Assembly: GCF_011045015.1 (NCBI RefSeq)
Contig: NZ_JAAKZY010000047.1
Location: 1 to 55,322 of the forward strand
Reading direction: 5' to 3'
Length of the DNA stretch: 55,322 bases
Source: Streptomyces scabichelini
Lineage (GTDB): Bacteria > Actinomycetota > Actinomycetes > Streptomycetales > Streptomycetaceae
In this document: positions 40,175 through 47,374 of the stretch, piece after piece
Numbering within the stretch: the stretch's first letter is position 1
Layout: every line of letters starts with the position of its first letter
The notes under the pieces: generated by a model
What the model was told of the DNA's origin: nothing
Seen by the model: only the letters and a program-made list of their open reading frames with translations
The model's database searches: none
Position numbers and translations under genes: made by a program

Positions 40175-41289
40175 GACAGCACCCCGCCGTGCGCCGCGCC
40201 CCAGCCGGGCCCCCAGGCGGGGAACCGGACCAGGTCCGGTGTGAGGTCGTGCAGCCCGGTCGCGCCGCACAGCGCCAGGGTGTCGTCGAGTTCCTCGCGC
40301 AACAGCTCCAGCAGCCGTCGTACGCCCTTCTCGCCGCCCTCCGCCAGGGCCCACATCACCGGGCGGCCGATGCCCACGCCGGACGCGCCGAGCGCCAGCG
40401 CCTTGACCACATCGGTGCCGCGCCGCACGCCGCCGTCCAGCACGATCGGGATCCGGCCCGCGACCGCGGCGGCGATCTCGGGCAGCAGCTCCAGCGTCGC
40501 CGGTACGGTGTCCAGCTGCCGGCCGCCGTGGTTGGACAGCAGCAGCCCGTCGACACGGTGCCGCAGCGCCAGGCGTACGTCCTCGGGATGCAGGACGCCC
40601 TTGAGCAGGATCGGCAGCGAGGTGATCGAGCGGAGCCAGTCGATGTGCTCCCAGTTCAGCTCCGGGGACATGGCGATCTGGCGTACGTGGCCGCTCTCGC
40701 CGTCGCGCAGGTCGACCAGGTTCTCGCAGCGCAGGCCCGCGGGCAGGTCGTGGAAGCCGTTGCGCCGGTTGCGCTCGTGGGCGCCGAGGACCGGGGAGTC
40801 CACGGTGACCACCAGCGCGGTGCAGCCGGCGTCGGTGGCCCGCCGCACCAGGGCCTCGGTGATGTCCGGGTCGGGCTGGATGTAGAGCTGGAACCACAGG
40901 GGCGGCGGATCGCCGTGCTCGGAGGCCGCGCGCGCGGCGTCGGCGATGTCGCCCACCGACACCGTCGACGCCATGCTCACGATCATGATCGCGCCGGCGT
41001 CGGCCGCGGCGCGCGCGGTGGCCAACTCGCCCTCAGGGGTGACCAGTTTGTGGAAGGCGGTGGGGGAGAGCAGGATCGGCAGGCGTGCGTGGCCGCCGAG
41101 CAGGGTGACGTCCAGGTCCCGCTCGGCGCTGCCGCGCAGCACCCGCGGCAGCAGTTGCAGCCGCCCGAACGCCGCCTCGTTGGCCCGTACGGTGATCTCG
41201 TCGCGTGCCCCGCCGGCGATGAAGTCGGCGTGGACGGGGTCGAGTTTGGCGCGGGCGGCGGTCTCGAAGTCATGGACGGAGAGCGTCAT
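40171..41289 (-). CDS. FMN-dependent alpha-hydroxy acid oxidase (LldD/glycolate oxidase family)
   Basis: 372 residues, a complete TIM-barrel flavoenzyme: DFIAGGARDEITVRAN near the start, PILLSPTAFHKLVTPEGELA, QLYIQPD, VVTVDSPVLG, LPILLKGVLHPEDV (flavin Lys230), and the active-site LLSNHGGRQLD with His254 and Arg257, then IVLDGGVRRGTDVVKALALGASGVGIGRP. It oxidises a 2-hydroxy acid to the 2-keto acid with O2 or a quinone. The close relatives that I recognise are lactate, mandelate and 4-hydroxymandelate oxidases. It sits between the flavin monooxygenase gene (7 bp away) and the P450 gene (ATGA overlap). Its product is a plausible substrate for the ThDP enzyme of the same operon. Confidence 0.93.
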   Translation of the reverse strand: MTLSVHDFETAARAKLDPVHADFIAGGARDEITVRANEAAFGRLQLLPRVLRGSAERDLDVTLLGGHARLPILLSPTAFHKLVTPEGELATARAAADAGAIMIVSMASTVSVGDIADAARAASEHGDPPPLWFQLYIQPDPDITEALVRRATDAGCTALVVTVDSPVLGAHERNRRNGFHDLPAGLRCENLVDLRDGESGHVRQIAMSPELNWEHIDWLRSITSLPILLKGVLHPEDVRLALRHRVDGLLLSNHGGRQLDTVPATLELLPEIAAAVAGRIPIVLDGGVRRGTDVVKALALGASGVGIGRPVMWALAEGGEKGVRRLLELLREELDDTLALCGATGLHDLTPDLVRFPAWGPGWGAAHGGVLS

Positions 41290-41296
41290 GGCGGCG

Positions 41297-42889
41297 TCAC
41301 CGCCCCGCACCGGCGGGCCGCGGGTCCAGCTCACGGGCGAAGAACTGAGCCAGCGGTGCGTGGTGGACCTCAGGGTCGTCCCACTCGTTCTCCAGGTTCT
41401 CGGCCATGTGATGGGTGCCGAGCAGTTCGCCGACCCGCCAGTGGCGGATCACCGGATGCAGATACGCGGCGTCGAAGGCGTCGTCGACCGAGTTCTGGGC
41501 GGTGCGGCGCACGGTGATGTCGAAAGGGTCGACCTTGTCGTGGTCGGGGCCGTACTCCAGGGTGACGGTGAAGTAGTCGCCCCGCTCGGTGAGAGGGCTG
41601 CCGTGCGCGTACGCGACCGGTACCTCCTCGTGGTAGCGCACCGGTTCGCCGGGCACCGTGACCAGCACGTCCCCGAGCACGCCGAACTGCTGCCACAGCG
41701 CCGAACTCCGGTTGACCCGCGCCACCACGGCGTCCGCGAGCGCGGACGGATCCGTGTCCACGGACAGCTGCGGCCAGGGCCGGTCGTGATGGCGTTCGTC
41801 GAGAATCCGGCTCAACGCGCGTACGGCGTAACGGAATCCGTGGATGAAGCCGCCGGTGGACTTCTTGAAGTCGCGCTGCTGCATCAAGGTGCCGGCGAAG
41901 TACAGACCGGGCACGTTCACCGACTCGTAGGCCGGAGAGAGCCCGGCGAAACGGTCGTTGATCACCAGCTCGGGCCGGCAGTCGGGAGCGAAGACAGAGG
42001 CGTCGAAGCGGAAGCCGGTGCACAGGATGACCCGGTCGTAGCGCAGTTCCTTCACGACCTCGTTCGCCCGGGAGAAGCTGAAGCGGACCCGGTACATATC
42101 GTCTGCGGCGTCCTCGCCGGCTCTGTCGATCGACAGCACATGGCCGTCCAACAGGGCGTTCTGCGACTTGAGTTGATAGGTGTCGAGAAAGTTGTTGTTG
42201 ACGGCGCGAAGATGGCCGACGTAGTGGCTGTTCCAGGCCATCCGTATGGAGTGCGGCCCGGCCACATGGATCACGGCGGCCGTCTCGACGAGGTTGTCGG
42301 CCGTTTCCAGCGCGGAGTTGCCCTTGCCGATGATCAGAACGCGCTGGTCGGTGAAGTCCTCGGGGTCGGTCGACACGACGGAGTAGTCCTCGGCGGTCTC
42401 GATGCCGGGAATGTCAGGGGTGTTGGGCCGCGTCAGTCCCGTGGCCATGACCAGGCGCCGGCCGTGGTGCTCCGCACCGTGCTGGTCGTCGACCGTGAAT
42501 CCGTCGTCGGTACGGCGGATCCGTACCGCCCGGGTGTCGTACGCGACGTCGAGCTTGAACGCCTCGGCGAAGTCCGCCAGGTAGCGCACGAGGTCGTCGG
42601 CGTGCGGGAAGTAGCGCTTGCTGTAACGGGTGAACAGCAGTTGGGGGTCCGGGGACAGCAGCGAGTTCCAGTCCATCCGGAGGTTGAGCTCGGGGTCGGA
42701 GGTGCCGTTGTAGATCTTGTTGATGGAGATCAGCTTGCGGTGCCGGGGAAAGGTGCGGAAGAAGGTGCCCGGGGTGGGTCCGCCCTCCAGAATCCGGTAG
42801 CTGTGGCCCGCGGCCTGCAGCAGCTGCCCGAGCTGGAGTCCCGCGGGACCGCCACCGATCACGAGATAGTCGAGCGGTTCATTGTGCAC
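41297..42889 (-). CDS. Flavin-containing monooxygenase-like NAD(P)/FAD protein (FOXRED2-like)
   Basis: 530 residues. The FAD motif is LDYLVIGGGPAGLQLGQLL, and the second nucleotide motif is QRVLIIGKGNSALETADNL. LEGGPTPGTFFRTFPRHRKLISINKIYNG and ILCTGFRFDASVF are typical of FOXRED2-like and FMO-related proteins. It lacks a clear Baeyer-Villiger fingerprint. The C-terminal 120 residues form an extra domain (YFTVTLEYGPDHDKVDPFDITV). It probably hydroxylates or N-oxygenates a small molecule. Start is GTG 42889 with AAGGAAGG upstream. It is the first gene of the five-gene operon; the 480 bp upstream hold its promoter and a decayed regulator. Confidence 0.88.
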   Translation of the reverse strand: MHNEPLDYLVIGGGPAGLQLGQLLQAAGHSYRILEGGPTPGTFFRTFPRHRKLISINKIYNGTSDPELNLRMDWNSLLSPDPQLLFTRYSKRYFPHADDLVRYLADFAEAFKLDVAYDTRAVRIRRTDDGFTVDDQHGAEHHGRRLVMATGLTRPNTPDIPGIETAEDYSVVSTDPEDFTDQRVLIIGKGNSALETADNLVETAAVIHVAGPHSIRMAWNSHYVGHLRAVNNNFLDTYQLKSQNALLDGHVLSIDRAGEDAADDMYRVRFSFSRANEVVKELRYDRVILCTGFRFDASVFAPDCRPELVINDRFAGLSPAYESVNVPGLYFAGTLMQQRDFKKSTGGFIHGFRYAVRALSRILDERHHDRPWPQLSVDTDPSALADAVVARVNRSSALWQQFGVLGDVLVTVPGEPVRYHEEVPVAYAHGSPLTERGDYFTVTLEYGPDHDKVDPFDITVRRTAQNSVDDAFDAAYLHPVIRHWRVGELLGTHHMAENLENEWDDPEVHHAPLAQFFARELDPRPAGAGR

Positions 42890-43206
42890 GGTGCCTTCCT
42901 TACGGTGGGGGAGTGTCTGAAAGGGCCGTGAGACGTGCGGGAGTTCGGAAAGGCGACACTGGGCGTCGATGGGCAGGGAGCGACGTGCGGCACCCCGTAC
43001 GCGACTTGCGGCTTGCGCGGCTTGCAGCTCGATGGCTTGCGGTGTGGCGTCGGCCCAATGATATTGAAACGTCAACGAGGACCCTAGTAACGGCAGTTCA
43101 GCTTTGGCAACACCGCGATCCGGCCGGGTTTCACTCGTGGAGCGGGGCTCAGGTGTTCCCGCCGGTCCACACGGCCAGGAGTGCGGCCGCCCTGCCGGGG
43201 CGCAAG
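42890..43206. other. Intergenic region upstream of the oxidative operon
   Basis: No coding signal that I trust. An AT-richer patch at about 43058-43075 (ATGATATTGAAACGTCAA) could be the minus-strand promoter zone of the operon, although I cannot place a clean -35/-10 pair. A run of GGCTTGC-like direct repeats lies at about 43006-43042. Confidence 0.4.
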
Positions 43207-43311
43207 GGAGGGGAGATCGCTCACGAGCTGGAGATGAGCCGGCCGCGGGTGTCCAGGCATCTGCGGGTGCTGCGGGAAGCCGAGGTCGTCGCCGTACGGG
43301 CGACACTTGGA
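43207..43311 (+). pseudogene. Fragment of an ArsR-family regulator (helix-turn-helix only)
   Basis: The frame reads GEIAHELEMSRPRVSRHLRV followed by LREAEVVAVRA, a clear ArsR recognition helix and wing. There is no convincing ArsR N-terminus before it: the preceding sequence, SWSGAQVFPPVHTARSAAAL, resembles nothing in the family. After it the sequence degenerates (TLGRDARRPPGTAASLGQ) instead of ending in the dimerisation helix. It precedes an SRPBCC gene, the usual partner of such ArsR genes, which is itself frameshifted. It is probably a decayed operon remnant. Confidence 0.6.
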
Positions 43312-43371
43312 CGCGATGCCCGACGTCCCCCAGGAACGGCCGCGTCGCTCGGCCAGAGGAGCAGCGAAGTG

Positions 43372-43810
43372 ATGAGCGCGACCCACACCACCGTCATTGA
43401 CGGTCGGCCTGCACTGCAGTTCGAATGTCACCTGAAGCGCAGCCGGGAGAAGGTCTGGCCGGCCGTCACCGATCCCCGTCATCTGAGCCAGTGGTATCCG
43501 TTTCGAGTGACGGAAACTGGAGCCGAGGGTCGGCGGGCGGCTTGCCTTCGACGACGGTGAGGGGACGGTCTACGCGGCCACCATCACCCACTTCGACCCG
43601 CCGCGGCTGTTCGCGTTCGACGAGCACGATCCGGACGGCAAGGAGCGGGAGTTCGACGGTCACCTCAGGATCGAGCTGCGCGGCGAGGGCGCCGGTTGCC
43701 TCCTGGTGTTGACGCACGTCATGGCCGATCCCTCGATCGCCGACAGTGCCTCCGGAGGCTGGCAGACGTGCCTGGAGGAGCTTGTGGCGCAGCTCGAGAT
43801 GCCTGGATGA
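43372..43810 (+). pseudogene. SRPBCC/AHSA1-domain protein gene with a single-base frameshift
   Basis: From ATG 43372 the frame encodes MSATHTTVIDGRPALQFECH, then LKRSREKVWPAVTDPRHLSQWYPFRVTE, the standard N-terminal half of an AHSA1/START-like protein. At 43514-43516 (GGAAACTGG) one extra A shifts the frame and the ORF ends at 43560. Removing one A gives TELEPRVGGRLAFDDGEGTV, then FDPPRLFAFDEHDP, LVLTHVMADPSIAD and GWQTCLEELVAQLEMPG to the stop at 43808-43810, so the two halves fit perfectly. Either the gene is a recent pseudogene or the base is a sequence error. The intact product would be 145 residues. Confidence 0.85.
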
Positions 43811-43935
43811 CCGCCCGGGCCGGTGGGCCGGCCGCTGTCCGGCCGGTCCCTGGCGGAGCCGGATGACGATGGCTGCTGCGGTGGCGGTGCCACCCGACTC
43901 CGCAGCGAGCCCATCAGTACAGTGCCGGGTCCGAG

Positions 43936-44139
43936 TCAGGCGGGGGTGACGTTTTCGGCTTGGGGTCCCTTGGGGCCCTGCGTCACGTCGAACTGGACCT
44001 TCTGGCCCTCGTTGAGTTCCCGGTATCCGGTGCTGGCGATGGCCGAGTAGTGGACGAACACGTCCGGGCCGCCGCCGTCCTGTTCGATGAAGCCGAATCC
44101 CTTCTCTGCGTTGAACCACTTCACAGTGCCCGTAGCCAT
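43936..44139 (-). CDS. Cold shock protein (CspA family)
   Basis: A 67-residue single cold-shock domain: TVKWFNAEKGFGFIEQDGGG contains RNP1 (KGFGFI), VFVHYSAI is RNP2, and the protein ends GPKGPQAENVTPA. It binds single-stranded RNA or DNA and melts RNA structure; most Streptomyces carry several copies. ATG 44139 has a strong AAGGAGAT five bases upstream. The gene stands alone, with 174 bp upstream to the acyltransferase stop that could hold a long regulatory leader. Confidence 0.97.
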   Translation of the reverse strand: MATGTVKWFNAEKGFGFIEQDGGGPDVFVHYSAIASTGYRELNEGQKVQFDVTQGPKGPQAENVTPA

Positions 44140-44313
44140 TTCGATCTCCTTCATGGGCCCTGCGCGCGTCGCTTCTGGGCGGTCGCGCTTTGATCGTTGA
44201 CGGGTTTCCCAGGGCTGCGGGAGGCAAACGCGGGTCATCCGTGAGGGTGTGCCTACGGACCGCATGACCCCCTGGGGCCGTCGTGCCACGTACGCGGTGC
44301 TGAAGTCATGAAG

Positions 44314-45579
44314 TCACTCGTTGGCCGAAAGGAGGCGTGTGACATCGACAGTGCCCGCTCCGGTCTGCGGTTGGGGGATGAGGGCCCAGAGGCCGGCCAG
44401 CGCGGCGAAGGTGGCAACGAGGGCGATCGCTCCGGTGCGGCCCTTCGCCCAGCCGGCCCGGAACCGGATCGGGTCCTCCACCAGGACCTTGGAGAGCCAC
44501 GCGGCCGCGACGGACACGGTGAGGACGACGGCCGTACGGCTCCAGCCCGCCGTGCCGAGCCGTTCCTCGCTCAGCAGCAGGTAGACGGGCCAGTGCCAGA
44601 GATAGAGGCTGTACGAGATCAGGCCGGTCCAGCGCAGGGGAGCTGCGGCGAGGACACGGCCGACCGGGGTGTGGGGAGCCCGGGCGAGGCAGGCGATGAG
44701 CAGGGCGGCGGCCAGCGCGTGGAGGAAGAGTGCGCCCTGGAACAGGGAGTGGGCGTTCTGCCCGTCGGCGGTGATCCAGTACGCCCCGATCCCGCACGCC
44801 AGGGCAAGGCCGCACCAGCCGGCCGCACGTTCGCCGGCGCGGGCCAGGAGCCGGGAGGCCGGTGGGGTGGCCATCAGGGAACCGAGGAGAAGGGAGAAGG
44901 CGCGGGTGTCGGTGCCTTCGTAGACGCGTGTGGTGTCGGACGGGACGGTGAGCACGATCATGAGGACCAGCGAGACGGTGGCTCCGGCCGCGGCCACGGC
45001 GGCGACGCGTCGGCCCGCGTTGCGGCCACGGGTCGCAAGGCCCAGAACCAGCGGCCAGATCACATAGAACTGCTCCTCGACGGCGATGCTCCAGAGATGG
45101 TTGAAGACCCTCGTGTCGGCCGAGTTCCAGTAGCCGACCTGGTCGGCGATGAAGTGCCAGTTGGCGAGGTTCGCCACCACCCACGGACTGTCGTCGAGGG
45201 CGTAACGGAGCAGGTTCGGCGGGCCGAACGCCCACACGAGGATCAGGGTGCCCGCGATCGTCACGGCGAGCGCGGGCAGCAGGCGGCGTGCGCGCCGGCC
45301 CCAGAAGGCGATGAGGTCGATGCGGCCGTTGCCCGCCCGCGTCTCCTTCAGCAGGAGGCCGGTGATGAGGAAGCCGGACAGGACGAAGAAGAGGTCCACG
45401 CCGAGGAAGCCGCCGCTGAAGTGGCCGGCGTGGAACAACAGCACACCCAGGACGGCCAGACCGCGCAGGCCGTCGAGCGGGGCGATGTGCCGCTCGGTCG
45501 GCGGAACAGACAGGGGCGCAGAGGGAGGGGTGGTGCGGGTGCGGCGGCGGGCACGCGCGGGTGATGGCTGGGTGGGCAT
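44314..45579 (-). CDS. Acyltransferase-3 (OafA/YrhL-like) membrane protein
   Basis: 421 residues with about ten membrane helices. The family opening HIAPLDGLRGLAVLGVLLFHAGHFSGGFLGVDLFFVLSGFLIT, the catalytic His/Arg region and VFNHLWSIAVEEQFYVIWPLVLG are all present. These proteins move acyl groups across the membrane to O-acetylate sugars or cell-wall polymers. Many relatives have a C-terminal SGNH domain; this one ends after the membrane part, and the SGNH protein is encoded by the separate gene just upstream. ATG 45579 has GGAG six bases before it. Confidence 0.92.
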   Translation of the reverse strand: MPTQPSPARARRRTRTTPPSAPLSVPPTERHIAPLDGLRGLAVLGVLLFHAGHFSGGFLGVDLFFVLSGFLITGLLLKETRAGNGRIDLIAFWGRRARRLLPALAVTIAGTLILVWAFGPPNLLRYALDDSPWVVANLANWHFIADQVGYWNSADTRVFNHLWSIAVEEQFYVIWPLVLGLATRGRNAGRRVAAVAAAGATVSLVLMIVLTVPSDTTRVYEGTDTRAFSLLLGSLMATPPASRLLARAGERAAGWCGLALACGIGAYWITADGQNAHSLFQGALFLHALAAALLIACLARAPHTPVGRVLAAAPLRWTGLISYSLYLWHWPVYLLLSEERLGTAGWSRTAVVLTVSVAAAWLSKVLVEDPIRFRAGWAKGRTGAIALVATFAALAGLWALIPQPQTGAGTVDVTRLLSANE

Positions 45580-45692
45580 GGGTCTCCATCGGCAGGGACG
45601 AGGCGCCCCCGGCCCCGGGCATGGGGGCAGGGACGCCTCGCGGGAGGTGGTGCAGCAGGCCGGTCGGCCCTCGGACGGCGAGGAGGCCTCGA

Positions 45693-46535
45693 CTACCGAC
45701 AGCCGAGCTGGCTGTAGACCTTCTCGCCGGTCCACGGCCCGGTGGCCCACTGGTTCACCTCGGGCGGGGTGAAGCCGTACCGCTTCTGGAGCTCCTCGCC
45801 GAACCAAGCAGCGAACGCGGCCGAGCCCTGCTGGCACGAGTGGATGCCGTCCTTGCCGCGCTGGGCCTTGGCCGAGTTGCTGTCGGTGCCCCACAGGGCG
45901 GAGGCGTCGAGGTAGCGGACCGTGTCAGGGTGCTTGTCCGCCACGTCCTCGGCGGACTGGGGCGCGGTCTTGAGCGCGGCCTCGTGCGGCTTGTAGAAGT
46001 CGTCGATCTTGAAGGGCGGTGCGGACACGATGAGAAGGTCGGCGCCCGCGTTGTTCACCGTCTTGACCAGACGCTCGTAGGCGGCGCGCTGTTCGTCCCG
46101 GGTGCCCCAGTCGTAGGTGGTGACCTGATAGGCGACGACGTCCGGTTCGAAGGACTCCAGTGCCTTCGGGAGGGTCTCCCACGTGGGCGCCGCGATCTCG
46201 CCGATGACTCCGCCGCCGCCGGTGGATGCCACGGACTTGAAATCCACGTTGCCGGCCTTCATCGCCGCGCCGAGGGCGGGGGCCTGGGCCTCCGCGATGG
46301 AGTCGCCCATCCACAGGAGCTTGTGCGGCTTGGCGTCCCGCTTCTCGTTGCCGGACGCCTGCTGGTCGCCGGTTGTGCCGGCTGTCTCGGTGCGGCCATC
46401 GGCCGCGGTCTCTGAACCGTTGCCGGAACCCTGGCAGGCGGTAAGGGGAAGCGTGGCCGCGACGGCGGCGAGGGTGAGCCCGGCGAGGCGACGGGCGCTC
46501 CGAAGCCGTGGCGAGTAAGTGGTCTTGGCGTTCAT
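45693..46535 (-). CDS. SGNH-hydrolase lipoprotein, partner of the acyltransferase
   Basis: 280 residues. A lipoprotein signal (RRLAGLTLAAVAATLPLTAC, Cys34) is followed by a polar linker (about 35-70) and an SGNH domain with LLWMGDSIAEAQAPAL (Ser of the GDS block), VVAYQVTTYDWG and the final DGIHSCQQGSAAFAAW (Asp-x-x-His pair). It sits on the outer face of the membrane, 113 bp upstream of the acyltransferase gene on the same strand. In other bacteria the two are one OafA-type polypeptide, so here the activity is split into a membrane acyl donor and a lipid-anchored transferase or esterase. Start ATG 46535; a GTG four codons upstream is possible. Confidence 0.88.
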   Translation of the reverse strand: MNAKTTYSPRLRSARRLAGLTLAAVAATLPLTACQGSGNGSETAADGRTETAGTTGDQQASGNEKRDAKPHKLLWMGDSIAEAQAPALGAAMKAGNVDFKSVASTGGGGVIGEIAAPTWETLPKALESFEPDVVAYQVTTYDWGTRDEQRAAYERLVKTVNNAGADLLIVSAPPFKIDDFYKPHEAALKTAPQSAEDVADKHPDTVRYLDASALWGTDSNSAKAQRGKDGIHSCQQGSAAFAAWFGEELQKRYGFTPPEVNQWATGPWTGEKVYSQLGCR

Positions 46536-46672
46536 GCGCTCCAGCACAGTCCACGCGATCGCCCCTCGGGCGGCCTGTCATCGTTTCATCATGGAACGCG
46601 AAACGGGGCGTCATACGCTGTGCGCACCCTGGTAGAAGACACCCGTTCGGCTGGAGAAGAGCGCACAAACCC

Positions 46673-47374
46673 ATGGCACGAGTCCTGCTCATCGAAGACG
46701 ACCCCGCCGTACAGAGGGGTGTCGCCCTCGCTCTGAAGCGCCGGTGGCATGAGGTGGAGGTCGCAGGCAGCGGCGAGACCGGACTGCTGACCCTGGAGCG
46801 TTACCGGCCCGACCTGGTGCTGCTCGACCTGATGCTGCCGAACATGAGCGGCCTGGAAGTGTGCCGCCGGATCAGAGAGAGCAAGCAGATACCCATCATC
46901 ATCCTCTCCGCGCGGGGTGATGAGATCGACATGGTCGTCGGCCTGGAAGCGGGCGCCGACGACTACATCGTCAAACCGGCGGGCGCGGAGATCCTCGAAG
47001 CGCGCATAAGAGCGGTCCTACGCCGGGTCGCGCCCGCCCAGGACACCCGGACGGGACCCCCAGCGGTGGCAGGTGCGGAGCACTATGCGGACCTCACGGT
47101 GGACCGCACCACCTTGGTGGTGACCAAGCACGGCTCCGAACTGTCCCTGGCGCCTTCCGAGCTCAAGCTGCTGCTGTTCCTCACCGCGGCTCCCGGCCAG
47201 GTCTACTCACGCCAGCAGCTCCTGGAACAGGTCTGGGAGCACTCCTTCTACGGCGACGTCCGCCTGGTCGACGCCTGCGTGATGCGGCTGCGAGCCAAGA
47301 TCGAGGACGATCCGCGCAAGCCGCTGTACGTGCAGACCGTCCGTGGCTTCGGCTACCGCTTCGGTCCCCTGTGA
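46673..47374 (+). CDS. OmpR-family response regulator
   Basis: 233 residues. Receiver: VLLIEDDPAVQRGVALALKR, phosphorylation site LVLLDLMLPNMSGLEVCRRI, and ILSARGDEIDMVVGLEAGADDYIVKPAG. Winged-helix DNA-binding domain: LSLAPSELKLLLFLTAAPGQVYSRQQLLEQVWEHSFYGDVRLVDACVMRLRAKIED. Similar in layout to AfsQ1 and CseB, but I cannot tell which, if either, it corresponds to. ATG 46673 has GGAGAAG upstream. It is the first gene of a tightly overlapped three-gene operon with a sensor kinase and a lipoprotein, and divergent from the SGNH lipoprotein gene. Confidence 0.95.
   Translation: MARVLLIEDDPAVQRGVALALKRRWHEVEVAGSGETGLLTLERYRPDLVLLDLMLPNMSGLEVCRRIRESKQIPIIILSARGDEIDMVVGLEAGADDYIVKPAGAEILEARIRAVLRRVAPAQDTRTGPPAVAGAEHYADLTVDRTTLVVTKHGSELSLAPSELKLLLFLTAAPGQVYSRQQLLEQVWEHSFYGDVRLVDACVMRLRAKIEDDPRKPLYVQTVRGFGYRFGPL

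Noticed and set aside
38759..40897. 712-codon extension of the P450-like frame
   Set aside because: The upstream 240 residues are antisense to nothing conserved and lie in a different frame of the hydroxyacid oxidase gene. The ATG at 40174 with ATGA overlap is the natural start.
44306..45622. 438-codon minus-strand frame overlapping the acyltransferase
   Set aside because: Different frame, Arg/Pro/Gly-rich translation and no motifs; the 44314-45579 frame carries the acyltransferase-3 signature.
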